Shown piece by piece: positions 43,923 to 52,805 of a DNA stretch of 64,000 nucleotides. This stretch comes from Paractinoplanes ovalisporus. Lineage in GTDB: Bacteria; Actinomycetota; Actinomycetes; Mycobacteriales; Micromonosporaceae. The translations under genes and the position numbers were made by a program. The notes under the pieces were generated by a model that did not search any database, was not told the origin of the DNA, and was given only the letters and a program-made list of their open reading frames with translations. How positions within the stretch are numbered: the stretch's first letter is position 1; every line of letters starts with the position of its first letter. The stretch is taken from assembly GCF_016834655.1 (NCBI RefSeq), contig NZ_JAENHP010000004.1, positions 558,001 to 622,000 on the forward strand. Reading direction: 5' to 3'.

Positions 43923-45113
43923 TCAGACGTAACGCTCGAGGATCGACGCCTCGGCCAGGCGGGACAACCCTTCCCGTACGCCGCGGGCCCGCGCGTCACC
44001 CACACCGTCAACCGCCTGCAGGTCTTCGACCGTGGCCCCGAGCAGGCGCTGGAGGCTGCCGAAGTGGTCGACCAGACGGTCGACGATCTGGGTGGGCAGG
44101 CGCGGCACCTTGGCCAGCAGCCGGAAGCCGCGCGGCGACACCGCCGCGTCGAGCGAGTCGCTGGCGCCGGGGTAGCCGATCGCCTTGGCCACGGCCACCA
44201 GGTCGATCATCTCGGTCGCGGTGAGCAGGTCGAGCTCGACCAGGCCCTCGTCGAGGGTGCGGGCCTTGCGGCCGGTCGGAAGGTAGTCGCGGATGACCAG
44301 GGTGCGGTCGGCGTCGACACCCGCCATGAGCTCGTCGAGCTGCAGCGCGAGCAGCCGCCCGTCGGTGCCCAGCTCGACCACGTAGCCCGAGATCTCGTCG
44401 GCGATGCGGCGGACCATTTCGAGCCGCTGCACGACGGCCACCGCGTCACGCACGGTGACCAGGTCTTCGATCTCCAGCGCCGACAGCGTGCCGGAGACCT
44501 CGTCGAGGCGCAGCTTGTAACGCTCCAGGGTCGCCAGCGCCTGGTTGGCTCGCGACAGGATGGCCGCCGAGTCGTCGAGGACGTGCCGCTGGCCGTTCAC
44601 ATAGAGCCCGATGATGTGCATCGACTGGCTGACCGAGATCACCGGGAAGCCGGTCTGCTTCGCGACCCGCTCGGCCGTGCGGTGCCGGGTGCCGGACTCT
44701 TCCGAGTGGATCGACGGGTCGGGCATGAGGTGGACGGCGGCCCGCACGATGCGGGTGCCGTCGCTCGACATCACGACCGCCCCGTCCATCTTGCACAGCT
44801 CGCGCAGGCGGGTCGCCGAGAACTCGACGTCGAGCGGGAAGCCGCCGGTGCAGATGCTCTCGACGACGGCGTCGTGGCCGAGCACGATCAGCGCGCCGGT
44901 GCGGCCGCGCAGGATGCGTTCGAGGCCGTCGCGCAGCGCCGTGCCGGGGGCCATGAGGGCCAGATTGGCGCGTAGGGGATCGCCGCTCACGCCGCCGCCC
45001 GTGAGGCCGGGGCCGGCTGCGGCGGTGGGAGCCGGACGATGCACCGAGCCGTTGACGCCTGGTCGTGGCGTCGGGCTGGCGGCGGGCTTGGAACCATCGC
45101 GGTCGAGCGGCAC
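43923..45113 (-). CDS. disA: Diadenylate cyclase DisA (DNA integrity scanning)
   Basis: DisA makes c-di-AMP and scans for DNA branches, coupling DNA integrity to signalling. The 396-residue protein has about 42 low-complexity residues in front, the DAC domain with the DGA motif (KMDGAVVMS, 110-112) and the RHR motif (GTRHRTAERV, 143-145), a helical spine, and a C-terminal helix-hairpin-helix domain (LLGATVEDLQAVDGVGDARA). It is next to radA, whose product controls DisA activity in other bacteria. GTG 45113. Confidence 0.96.
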   Translation of the reverse strand: MPLDRDGSKPAASPTPRPGVNGSVHRPAPTAAAGPGLTGGGVSGDPLRANLALMAPGTALRDGLERILRGRTGALIVLGHDAVVESICTGGFPLDVEFSATRLRELCKMDGAVVMSSDGTRIVRAAVHLMPDPSIHSEESGTRHRTAERVAKQTGFPVISVSQSMHIIGLYVNGQRHVLDDSAAILSRANQALATLERYKLRLDEVSGTLSALEIEDLVTVRDAVAVVQRLEMVRRIADEISGYVVELGTDGRLLALQLDELMAGVDADRTLVIRDYLPTGRKARTLDEGLVELDLLTATEMIDLVAVAKAIGYPGASDSLDAAVSPRGFRLLAKVPRLPTQIVDRLVDHFGSLQRLLGATVEDLQAVDGVGDARARGVREGLSRLAEASILERYV

Positions 45114-45186
45114 CTGGACATTCTACGGACTGTCATCCACCCCAACGAGCCGTGGTTCGATGAATGCTCCGTAGCGTGATGAAACG

Positions 45187-46605
45187 TCACTTACGGTCAC
45201 CGCCGTGGGCGGCCGACACCCGGGCCGCCGACTGCAGAGCGGAGCGCAGGTCACCGACCTCGATCACCTCGATGCCGCGGGGTGCCTCGGGGGCGCAGCC
45301 GGGCGGCACGAGGGCCGCCTTGAAGCCGAGCCGGGCCGCCTCGGCCAGCCGTCGGCCGACCGCGCCGACCCGCCGGATCTCGCCGGTCAGCCCGACCTCG
45401 CCGATCGCCACCAGGTGGGGCGCCATCGCCAGGTCGAGCCCGCCGGACGCGACGGCGAGCGCCATGGCGAGGTCGGCCGACGGCTCGATCAGCCGGATGC
45501 CGCCGACCGTGGCCGCGAAGACCTCGCGGTTGTAGAGCTTGAGCTGCTTGGTGCGGCGTTCGAGCACGGCCAGCACCATGGCCAGCCGGGCACTGTCGAG
45601 CCCCGAGACCGTACGCCGGGGGGAGCCCTGCACCTCGGCCCCGATCAGCGCCTGCACCTCGGTCACCAGCGCACGCCGGCCCTCCATGGCCACCGTCACG
45701 CACGTGCCGGGCACGGGCTCGTTGTAACGCGTGAGGAACAGGCCCGACGGGTCGGCCAGGCTGGTGATGCCGCTCTCGTTCATCTCGAAGCAGCCCACCT
45801 CGTCGGCCGCGCCGTACCGGTTTTTCACACCGCGCACCAGCCGCAGCGACGAATGCTTGTCGCCCTCGAAGTGCAGCACGACGTCGACCAGGTGCTCGAG
45901 CACGCGGGGGCCGGCGACCTGACCGTCCTTGGTGACGTGGCCGACCAGCACGGTGGCGATGCCGCGTTCCTTGGCCACGCCGACCAGCGCGGCGGTGACC
46001 GCCCGGACCTGGGTGACGCCGCCCGAGACGCCCTCGGTGCCCGGGGCGGAGATCGTCTGCACCGAGTCGACGATGAGCAGGCCGGGCTTGACCGCGTCGA
46101 GGTGGCCGAGCACCGCGCCGAGGTCGCTCTCGGAGGCCAGGAAGAGCTTGTCGTGCAGGGCGCCGAGCCGCTCGGCCCGCAGCCGCACCTGGCTCACCGA
46201 CTCCTCGCCGCTGACCACCAGGGACGGTGTGCCGGCGCCGGCCGCCCACTGTTGGGCCACGTCGAGCAGAAGAGTGGACTTGCCCACACCGGGTTCGCCG
46301 GCCAGCAGCACGACCGCGCCGGGCACCAGGCCACCGCCGAGCACCCGGTCGAGCTCGCCGACGTTGGTCGGCACGGCCTTGGCCGGGGCGGCGCTGATCT
46401 GCGCGATCGGGCGGGCCGGCTCGGCCGGCATGCGTGAGCTGACCACCCGCCCGGAGCCGAGCGGGGTGCTCACGGTGGACTCGACGACCGAACCCCACTC
46501 ACCGCACTCGGTGCAGCGGCCCAGCCACTTGGGCGGCTGAAAGCCGCAGGCGTCGCAGACGAAGGCGGGGCGGGCGGCCTTGGCGGCCGTGCGGGACGAT
46601 GTCAC
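45187..46605 (-). CDS. radA: DNA repair protein RadA (Sms)
   Basis: RadA is a RecA-like helicase that processes recombination branches. The 472-residue protein has the N-terminal zinc finger with C17, C20, C31 and C34 (VCDACGFQPPKWLGRCTECG), the ATPase with Walker A LLAGEPGVGKSTLLLD near 102-117, the RadA-specific KNRxG motif as KNRYGAADEVG, and a Lon-like C-terminal domain (GGLDLAMAPHLVAIGEVGLT). GTG 46605. Its order next to disA and lpqE is the same as in M. tuberculosis. Confidence 0.96.
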   Translation of the reverse strand: MTSSRTAAKAARPAFVCDACGFQPPKWLGRCTECGEWGSVVESTVSTPLGSGRVVSSRMPAEPARPIAQISAAPAKAVPTNVGELDRVLGGGLVPGAVVLLAGEPGVGKSTLLLDVAQQWAAGAGTPSLVVSGEESVSQVRLRAERLGALHDKLFLASESDLGAVLGHLDAVKPGLLIVDSVQTISAPGTEGVSGGVTQVRAVTAALVGVAKERGIATVLVGHVTKDGQVAGPRVLEHLVDVVLHFEGDKHSSLRLVRGVKNRYGAADEVGCFEMNESGITSLADPSGLFLTRYNEPVPGTCVTVAMEGRRALVTEVQALIGAEVQGSPRRTVSGLDSARLAMVLAVLERRTKQLKLYNREVFAATVGGIRLIEPSADLAMALAVASGGLDLAMAPHLVAIGEVGLTGEIRRVGAVGRRLAEAARLGFKAALVPPGCAPEAPRGIEVIEVGDLRSALQSAARVSAAHGGDRK

Positions 46606-46635
46606 CCCGCAAAGCTAGCGGGACGGTACGACAAA

Positions 46636-47307
46636 TTACTCGTGGTTCTCGCCGGCCTCGCCCGGCGCACGCGAGGCGGGCGAGAGCGGGACGGCGAACG
46701 GCGCGGTCAGCTCGATCGGCTGCGACTGCCCGCTCACCTCGAGCACGAGGCTCAGCGAGTGGCCCGGCACCAGTTCGTCGCTCAGGCCGGCGGCCATCAG
46801 CTTCTGGTCGTCCTCGGGCAGATAGACCGCGCTGCCCAGCGGCGGGATGGTGATGCGGGCGGGTTCCAGCGCGGGCTCGGCCGGCGTGGCCGGTGCGCTC
46901 GAGGCGCCCGCCGAGGGAAGCGTCGACGGCGCCGCGGCCGAGGCGGACGCGGCCGGGGCGGCCGAGCCGGTCAGGCCGATCTGCTGGGCCGAGACGACGC
47001 CGGCCACCTCGTCCTGCAGCGGCTTGCTGCTGATCAGGACGGTCATCTCGTCGGTGGTCTGGTTGAACAGGCTGATCTCGAGGGGCGCGTCGCTGTTCGC
47101 CGGGTAGCCCTCGGGGTCGTTGTAGACCACCTGGAGGTTGCGGATCAGCAGGCGCCCGTCGGGGCTCTCCGTGTTCAGGCCCGAGATCGGGGTCTTGAGC
47201 ATGGCGGTCTCGGCAACCTGACCGGCCGAGCAGCCGGCCAGCGCGATCACGGCGACCGTGGCGACACCCGCGGCCAGTGCGACGCGGCGGGTTCCCAGCG
47301 AGCGCAT
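46636..47307 (-). CDS. lpqE: LpqE-like lipoprotein
   Basis: The 223-residue lipoprotein has a signal peptide ending in ALAGC (Cys about 26) and a beta-rich outside domain with two parts separated by an Ala/Ser/Pro-rich linker (AAPAASASAAAPSTLPSAGA). Placement between radA and carD corresponds to lpqE (Rv3584) in M. tuberculosis, which is the main reason for the name. The domain (SPDGRLLIRNLQVVYNDPEG) fits the copper-chaperone-like family of LpqE, but no metal-binding His/Met pair was found. Start ATG 47307 with GGAGG six bases upstream. Confidence 0.75.
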   Translation of the reverse strand: MRSLGTRRVALAAGVATVAVIALAGCSAGQVAETAMLKTPISGLNTESPDGRLLIRNLQVVYNDPEGYPANSDAPLEISLFNQTTDEMTVLISSKPLQDEVAGVVSAQQIGLTGSAAPAASASAAAPSTLPSAGASSAPATPAEPALEPARITIPPLGSAVYLPEDDQKLMAAGLSDELVPGHSLSLVLEVSGQSQPIELTAPFAVPLSPASRAPGEAGENHE

Positions 47308-47407
47308 CACGATCCTCCAAGCTGATCAAACCGAACACCCACGACATCTCAAGTCGTCAGGCTCAGCCTAGAGGTCGGTGATCGGGCGCGTGCGCCGACC
47401 CGTCCAT

Positions 47408-48235
47408 TCACACCACCCGACCGCTGAAGATCAGCAGGAGGACGTCGATCAGCGCGACCAGGATCACCGCGCGGAACATGGCGACACCGCGTCCCTTCGC
47501 GCGCCGGGTCGCGTACCAACCGAGCGGAAGGACCACGACGGAGGCCGTGGCGGCCGCCCAGCCCGCCCACGACGGAGGCCCGGGCGGCCCGAGGACCAGC
47601 GTGAGTGTCGCACCCAGAAGGAGCAGCGCGGCCGAAATGGAGGAACCCGTCGCGCCGAGCCGGTGCGGCAGACCCCGTACGCCGGTGGCCGCGTCGTCCG
47701 CGAGGTCGGGCAGCACGTTGGCGAAGTGCGCGCCCCCACCGAGCAGCGCCCCCGCCGCGACCAGCCAGACCGGGGGCGCCGGATGCCCGGGCAGCGCGAC
47801 CACGACGAACGCCGGCAGCAGCCCGAACGCCACCAGATAGGGCGCCACCGAGAACACGGTCGACTTCAACGGCCAGTCGTAGAGCAGCGCGGACACGCCC
47901 ACCAGCGTGATCAGGACCGTCGGGAGCAGGCCGAACGGCAGCCCCAGCAGCGGAATGGCGAGCGAGGCGGTCAAACCCGCGGTACCCACCGTACGGCGGG
48001 AGACCGCCCCCGAGGCGATCGGCTTGTCCGTCCTCCCGGTCGCCCGGTCCCGGTCGGCATCGAGCCAGTCGTTGACCCATCCCACGGACAGCTGGGTCGC
48101 GCCCACGGCGAGGAAAACGCCCAGGATCGCCCAGCCGCGGTGGCCGACCCCGATCGCCAGCAAGGTCATCGCCACGGTGACGGCCCCGCCCGGCTCCGGA
48201 TGGGACGACTTGATCACTGTCAGCGCTCGGGACAT
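47408..48235 (-). CDS. UbiA-family prenyltransferase
   Basis: The 275-residue integral membrane protein has about eight helices. It has the first Asp-rich motif SVGWVNDWLDADRDRATGR (N-D-x-x-D-x-x-x-D) and a second Asp cluster ANVLPDLADDAATGVRGLPH. UbiA enzymes transfer an isoprenoid chain from a polyprenyl diphosphate to an aromatic or other acceptor at the membrane. It is divergent from the methyltransferase-acyl-CoA dehydrogenase-type III PKS genes with only 46 bases between starts, suggesting a joint product in which a polyketide core is prenylated; that is an inference. ATG 48235. Confidence 0.86.
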   Translation of the reverse strand: MSRALTVIKSSHPEPGGAVTVAMTLLAIGVGHRGWAILGVFLAVGATQLSVGWVNDWLDADRDRATGRTDKPIASGAVSRRTVGTAGLTASLAIPLLGLPFGLLPTVLITLVGVSALLYDWPLKSTVFSVAPYLVAFGLLPAFVVVALPGHPAPPVWLVAAGALLGGGAHFANVLPDLADDAATGVRGLPHRLGATGSSISAALLLLGATLTLVLGPPGPPSWAGWAAATASVVVLPLGWYATRRAKGRGVAMFRAVILVALIDVLLLIFSGRVV

Positions 48236-48281
48236 GCGAGCAGTGTGGCGGGTGTGCCGGATGCATGCCAGGCTCGATCAC

Positions 48282-49001
48282 ATGCCGTCGATGGCTCGTA
48301 ACGATCCGCGTCAGTACGACCGTCTCGCCGACGAGTGGTGGCGCCCGGGCGGGGGGTTCGAGCTGCTGCACTGGCTGGCCGAGGCCCGGTCGCGGCTGAT
48401 CCCGCCCGCCCGCACACCCGGGGCGGTGCTGGTCGACGCGGGCTGCGGCGGCGGGCTGATGGCGCCGCACCTGGCCGGCAAGGGCTACACCCACGTCGGG
48501 GTCGATCTGCGCGGTCCGGGCCTGCGGCAGGCGGCCGCGCGGGGTGTGCGCGCCGTCCGGGGCGACGTGACGGCCCTGCCGCTGGCCACGGGCTCGGCCG
48601 AGGTGGTGGTCGCGGGCGAGATCCTCGAACACGTCACCGACCTGCCGGGCACGGTGGCCGAGCTCTGCCGGGTGCTCGCGCCGGGCGGGCTGCTCGTGCT
48701 CGACACGGTCAACGACAACGCGCTCAGCCGTTTCGTGACGGTCACGCTGGGTGAACTGCTCGGTCTGGCGCCGGTCGGGCTGCACGACCCCGCGCTCTTC
48801 GTCGACCCGCGCCGGCTCACCGCGGAGTGCGCTTCCCACGGCGTACGCCTCCAGGTGCGCGGCGCCCGTCCCAGCGTTCCCGGCCTCGTGCGCTGGCTGG
48901 GCCGCTTCCCGGCGACCGGCCCCCTGGGCCGCATCGTCCCCACCCGCTCGACCGCCGTGCTCTATCAGGGCCGTGGCCGCAAGGCAGAGGAGATCGCATG
49001 A
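48282..49001 (+). CDS. SAM-dependent methyltransferase, UbiG/Coq3-like
   Basis: The 239-residue class I methyltransferase has an N-terminal RNDPRQYDRLADEWWRPGGG with the UbiG-type WW and LLHWL, SAM motif VLVDAGCGGGLMAPHLAGKG, then VGVDLRGPGLRQAAARGVRA, and VVVAGEILEHVTDLPG. UbiG is the quinone O-methyltransferase; here the probable acceptor is a phenolic hydroxyl of the polyketide. ATG 48282; its stop overlaps the ATG of the acyl-CoA dehydrogenase as ATGA. Confidence 0.85.
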   Translation: MPSMARNDPRQYDRLADEWWRPGGGFELLHWLAEARSRLIPPARTPGAVLVDAGCGGGLMAPHLAGKGYTHVGVDLRGPGLRQAAARGVRAVRGDVTALPLATGSAEVVVAGEILEHVTDLPGTVAELCRVLAPGGLLVLDTVNDNALSRFVTVTLGELLGLAPVGLHDPALFVDPRRLTAECASHGVRLQVRGARPSVPGLVRWLGRFPATGPLGRIVPTRSTAVLYQGRGRKAEEIA

Positions 49002-50152
49002 TCGAAGAGGCCCGGCGGCTCGCGCCCCGGTTCGCGGCCCGCGCCGCCGCCTACGACCGGGACGGCGCCTTCCCCGCCGACGACTTCGCCGACCTGCGCG
49101 CCTCCGGCCTGTTCGGCCTGATGGTCCCGGCCCGGCTGGGCGGCGCCGGGGCCGGCTTCGCGCAGTACGCGGCGACCGCCTACGAACTGGCCCGCGGCAA
49201 CGGCGCGACCGCGCTGATCTTCAACATGCACGCCTCGGTCACCGGTGCCCTGGCCGGCGTGACCGACGAACTGGCCGACGCCCTGGGGCTGCCGCCCGAG
49301 GCGATCGAGGCCCGCGACAACCACCTGCGGGCGGCCGCCGAGGGCAAGTGGTACGCGGTGGCGATGAGCGAGCGTGGCGCCGGCTCCCGGTTGTCCCAGC
49401 TCAGCACGGTCTACGAGGCGGTGCCCGAGGGTTACCGCATCCAGGGCGCCAAGACGTTCTGCTCCGGGGCCGGTCACGCCGACGCCTATCTGGTCGCCGC
49501 CCGCAGCGTCGCCGACCAGTCCCAGGTCTCCCAGTTCCTGGTGCCGGCCGGCGAGGGGTTGCGGGTCGACCCGACCTGGGACGCGCTCGGCATGCGCGCC
49601 ACCGGCTCGCACGACCTGCACGTCGACGTGACCGTGCCGTCCGGGGCGCTGCTGGGCGGCGTCGAGGGCCTGGCGCTGGTCGTCGCCCAGCTGGCCCCGC
49701 ACTGGATGGTCGCGAGCTATGCCGCCGTCTACGTCGGGGTGGCCCGTGCGGCCGTGGACGCGGCGGTCGCCCACGTCAACGAGCGCAAGCTGGGCCACCT
49801 GCCGGCCATCCGGTCGCGGATCGGGCGGGCCGACGCCGCGGTCGCGGCCGCCCACCTGGCGGTGATGGAGGCGGCCCGGCGGGTCGACGAGCAGCCCGGC
49901 GAGGCCGAGACGACCCGCTGGGTGTGGCGGGCCAAGCTGCTCGCCGGCACGACCGCGGCCGAGGTGGCGGCGTCGATGCTCGAGGCCGCGGGCACGTCGG
50001 CGATGCGCCGCGGCCACCCGCTGGAGCGGCTCTACCGGGACGCCCGGGCCGGTTCGCTGCAGCCGGCGACCAGCGACGTCTGCGCGGACTGGCTCGGGGT
50101 GGACGCGCTGGGCGGCGACGCGGACTCGGAGGGGTCGGCCCCTCGCTGGTGA
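48998..50152 (+). CDS. Acyl-CoA dehydrogenase family protein
   Basis: The 384-residue flavoenzyme of the acyl-CoA dehydrogenase fold has the N-terminal FADLRASGLFGLMVPARLGG, substrate/flavin region MSERGAGSRLSQLST, GYRIQGAKTFCSGAGHADAY and a C-terminal helical domain. It lacks an evident Glu base in the usual C-terminal position, and members of this group in secondary-metabolite clusters may act on carrier- or CoA-bound starters or as flavin hydroxylases. ATG 48998 overlaps the methyltransferase stop. It precedes the type III PKS by 46 bases, so it could supply or modify the acyl starter. Confidence 0.86.
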   Translation: MIEEARRLAPRFAARAAAYDRDGAFPADDFADLRASGLFGLMVPARLGGAGAGFAQYAATAYELARGNGATALIFNMHASVTGALAGVTDELADALGLPPEAIEARDNHLRAAAEGKWYAVAMSERGAGSRLSQLSTVYEAVPEGYRIQGAKTFCSGAGHADAYLVAARSVADQSQVSQFLVPAGEGLRVDPTWDALGMRATGSHDLHVDVTVPSGALLGGVEGLALVVAQLAPHWMVASYAAVYVGVARAAVDAAVAHVNERKLGHLPAIRSRIGRADAAVAAAHLAVMEAARRVDEQPGEAETTRWVWRAKLLAGTTAAEVAASMLEAAGTSAMRRGHPLERLYRDARAGSLQPATSDVCADWLGVDALGGDADSEGSAPRW

Positions 50153-50198
50153 TTGCACGGATTCAAATCGGCGGCGGGGTGCGGCCTAGGAGGCACAA

Positions 50199-51260
50199 GT
50201 GAATCGCAACGCGACCATCGCGGGAGTGGGGACGGCACTGCCGCCCTCGGCCGTGCAGAGTGAGCTCTGGGACAACTACTTCGCCCACCACTACACCGGC
50301 ACCCGCCGGACGCTGGCCAAGCGGATCTTCGAGAACTCCGGGGTCCGTACCCGGCAGGCGGCGGTCAGCCCGCTGCTCGAAGACGTGTCGGACTGGACCA
50401 CCGAGCAGCGGATGCGCCGCTACCAGGCCGAGGCCGTGCCGCTCGGCAAGGAGGCGGTGAGCCGCGCGCTGGCCTCAGCCGGCCTCGGCGCGGGTGACCT
50501 GGGCCTGTTCGCGGTCTGCTCGTGCACCGGCTACGCGACGCCCGGACTCGACATTCTGCTCGCCCGTGACCTGGGCATGTCGGCGTCGGTCCAGCGGCTC
50601 TTCGTCGGGCACATGGGGTGTTACGCGGCGCTGCCCGGGCTGGGCGCGGTGGCCGATTTCGTGACCGCCCGCGAGCAACCCGGCCTGCTGCTCTGCGCCG
50701 AACTGACCAGCCTGCACCTGCAACCGGCCGCGGTGCGTACGGACTTCCAGCAGATCGTGTCGCACGCGCTGTTCTCCGACGCGGCGGCCGCGGTGGTGCT
50801 CACCCCGGGCGGGTCCGGGCTTGTGGTGCGCGACGTCGCGGCGGTCACCGATACGACCACCGCCGGCCACATGACCTGGGAGGTCACCGACGCCGGCTTC
50901 CGGATGGGGCTGTCCCCGCAGGTGCCGGCCGTGCTCGAGCTGCACGTCCGCAAGCTCGTCGACGACCTGCTGGGCCGGCACGGGCTGAGCATCGGCGACG
51001 TCGACGGCTGGGCGATCCATCCCGGCGGCCCCAAGATCCTCGATGTGGTGCAGCAGCAGCTCGGACTCGGCGACGACGCGCTCGCTGCGTCCCGCGATGT
51101 GCTTTCCACGTACGGGAACTGCTCGTCGCCGACCGTGCTGCTGGTCCTCGACGCTCTCCGTCGCCGTCCGGTGCCCCCGCGACGGGTGGTGATGCTGGCC
51201 TTCGGCCCGGGACTCACGCTCTACGGCACGCTGCTTCTACAGTCGGAGCGTGACGGGTGA
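50199..51260 (+). CDS. Type III polyketide synthase (chalcone synthase-like)
   Basis: The 353-residue ketosynthase has the complete triad: Cys141 in VGHMGCYAALPGL, His274 in WAIHPGGPKIL and Asn307 in STYGNCSSPTVL. The GFGPG loop is conserved as AFGPGLTLYG. The bacterial group makes alkylresorcinols, alkylpyrones or tetrahydroxynaphthalene. Residues near 108-115 (CSCTGYATPG) line the family's usual pocket, and the enzyme probably takes a long or unusual CoA starter. It is preceded by AGGAGGCACAA, a strong ribosome site. The stop overlaps the start of a small membrane protein gene. Confidence 0.9.
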   Translation: MNRNATIAGVGTALPPSAVQSELWDNYFAHHYTGTRRTLAKRIFENSGVRTRQAAVSPLLEDVSDWTTEQRMRRYQAEAVPLGKEAVSRALASAGLGAGDLGLFAVCSCTGYATPGLDILLARDLGMSASVQRLFVGHMGCYAALPGLGAVADFVTAREQPGLLLCAELTSLHLQPAAVRTDFQQIVSHALFSDAAAAVVLTPGGSGLVVRDVAAVTDTTTAGHMTWEVTDAGFRMGLSPQVPAVLELHVRKLVDDLLGRHGLSIGDVDGWAIHPGGPKILDVVQQQLGLGDDALAASRDVLSTYGNCSSPTVLLVLDALRRRPVPPRRVVMLAFGPGLTLYGTLLLQSERDG

Positions 51261-51708
51261 GCGGACACGGGGCGCGGTCCTCTACACGACGGCGGCGGCG
51301 CTGGTCGTCGGCGGAGCCACCTGGTGGGTCCTCTCGGCGCCGCCGGAGGCCCCGGCCGACCCGACCGCCCAGTGGCGCTCCGCGGTCGAGCAGCAGATCC
51401 CCGACGTCGACGGTCAGGCCGCGGCCGAGACGTCGGAGCTGGAGTCCGGCGGGGTGCACTCGTTCGAGGCGTTCGTCGACACCGGCTCCTACCTGGTGTC
51501 GACGGTCTGCCGGGGCGAGTCCGGCAGCATGGTGCGGGTCAGCCTGAGCCGCATCGGCAACGACTCGGGTCTGGGCGTGCATTGTTCCGAGGGACGGCCA
51601 CCGGAGAGCTTCGAGGTGGGCCTGGGCGGCACGATGCGGATGACTGTCGTGGTGAGCGACGACGGCCCGGTCGTGTTCCGCTATTCGCTGCAGCGCGTGG
51701 TCGACTAG
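51250..51708 (+). CDS. Small membrane-anchored hypothetical protein after type III PKS
   Basis: The 152-residue protein has a membrane helix near 8-30 (RGAVLYTTAAALVVGGATWW) and an outside domain with two Cys (STVCRGESGS and GVHCSEGRPP) that could form a disulfide. The GTG at 51250 lies within the PKS coding end, so it is coupled, but no biochemical role is known. It faces the minus-strand thioredoxin-like gene across a 9-base gap. Confidence 0.7.
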   Translation: MTGERTRGAVLYTTAAALVVGGATWWVLSAPPEAPADPTAQWRSAVEQQIPDVDGQAAAETSELESGGVHSFEAFVDTGSYLVSTVCRGESGSMVRVSLSRIGNDSGLGVHCSEGRPPESFEVGLGGTMRMTVVVSDDGPVVFRYSLQRVVD

Positions 51709-51717
51709 CCGGGCCGT

Positions 51718-52470
51718 TCACAGGCGGGCCAGGTCGGCCCGGAAGTCGTCGACCGTGGCCGTGCGCGGCACCAGGCGCACGATCTGCGAGCTGCGGTTGA
51801 CCAGCACGGCGGCCGCCGTCGTGTCGGGGTTGCCGAGGTTCAGATGGCTGCGCAGGCTGCCTGTCGGATCGTTCAGGATTCGCACAGTCTTCCCGTTCGC
51901 CGGGGGCGTGGCACCTGTCGGCGGGGTGCCCGCGGCCGACGCCGAAGCGGTCGCGGCCGAGACGGTTATCACGGCGATTTCGGGGCCGACCGCGTCAATC
52001 GTGTCGGAAACCAGCGCGGCGCAGGCACAACCGTCGACGAGCAGGATGACAGCCGGTAGCCGGCCCCGCAGCGGCACGGTGGCGCCGTCGGAGGCCACCA
52101 GCTCGAGCGCGGGCAGGGTCGTGGCCTGTTCAGGGGTCGTGCTCGCGGTGCGCTGGGTGGCCGGTTGGCGGGGCGGGCCGGGCCACGCCGAGGCGAAGAG
52201 GCTGGCCACGGTGACCAGCACGGCGAGCGAGATGATCAGCACCGGGGCGCGCAGTGTGGTGGTGGCGAGCCGGCGCAGACGGCGGACCCCGGGGCGGCGG
52301 ATCAGCCGTTGCCAACGGGTCGGCGGGTCGGCCAGCCGCAGCTCAGCGCGGACGGCGTCGACCTCGTCGGACAGTTCGGAGAGGTCGTCGGGGATGACGA
52401 TGACGCCCCACTCCTCGGGCAGGTCAGGCAGGTCGTCCGGCCATCCGCCGTTGTCGCTCGCACCAGCCAT
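51718..52470 (-). CDS. Membrane-anchored thioredoxin-fold protein with CxC
   Basis: The 250-residue protein has an acidic N-terminal segment, one membrane helix (TTLRAPVLIISLAVLVTVAS), a Pro/Thr-rich linker and a C-terminal domain of about 140 residues. The domain resembles redoxin/thioredoxin folds: VPLRGRLPAVILLVDGCACA, then a Ser/Ala-rich stretch, then DPTGSLRSHLNLGNPDTTAA and AVLVNRSSQIVRLV. The cysteines form CxC (GCACA) rather than CxxC, so thiol-disulfide activity is plausible but unusual. It lies between the type III PKS unit and carD. Confidence 0.7.
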   Translation of the reverse strand: MAGASDNGGWPDDLPDLPEEWGVIVIPDDLSELSDEVDAVRAELRLADPPTRWQRLIRRPGVRRLRRLATTTLRAPVLIISLAVLVTVASLFASAWPGPPRQPATQRTASTTPEQATTLPALELVASDGATVPLRGRLPAVILLVDGCACAALVSDTIDAVGPEIAVITVSAATASASAAGTPPTGATPPANGKTVRILNDPTGSLRSHLNLGNPDTTAAAVLVNRSSQIVRLVPRTATVDDFRADLARL

Positions 52471-52805
52471 CGACTCACCCTCCCCCCGGGCCGACCAGTC
52501 GTTCTTCGGTCGGGGACCTTGCGTCCAGCCTTCCTTACGCGGGGCCCGACCGCCAGTAGTGCGCGCTTCCGGACCTTAGCGATAAGCTTGACCTCACAAA
52601 CGCCGTAGGTGCGAAATATCCGACCCGTACGCCAATGCCGTAGCCAACTGGTCACTCAGAGTCACTGAGGCAGCTCCGGGCGCTTCTGTCAAGCCGCAGA
52701 AACGCCCATCACAGGGCCTCTGAGCTGCACTAACAGTCACCGGCTGGGCGGGACATAGCTGCCTGAGCGTGTTACCCTAGACACAGCGAAAGGGGCTTCG
52801 AACCT
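52471..52805. other. Intergenic region with carD promoter
   Basis: This 335-bp region separates the minus-strand thioredoxin-fold gene and carD. Besides the carD promoter at 52750-52778 I see no gene. It is AT-richer around 52560-52640, where the divergent promoter is likely. Confidence 0.6.
52750..52778 (+). promoter_or_regulatory. carD promoter
   Basis: GGGACA (52750-52755), 17-base spacer, then TACCCT (52773-52778), giving a transcript start near 52785 and a leader of about 20 bases. AAGGGG at 52790-52795 is the ribosome site. Confidence 0.6.

Noticed and set aside
47311..47407. Additional small gene between lpqE and the UbiA gene
   Set aside because: 97 bases with no ribosome site and no open frame of consequence.
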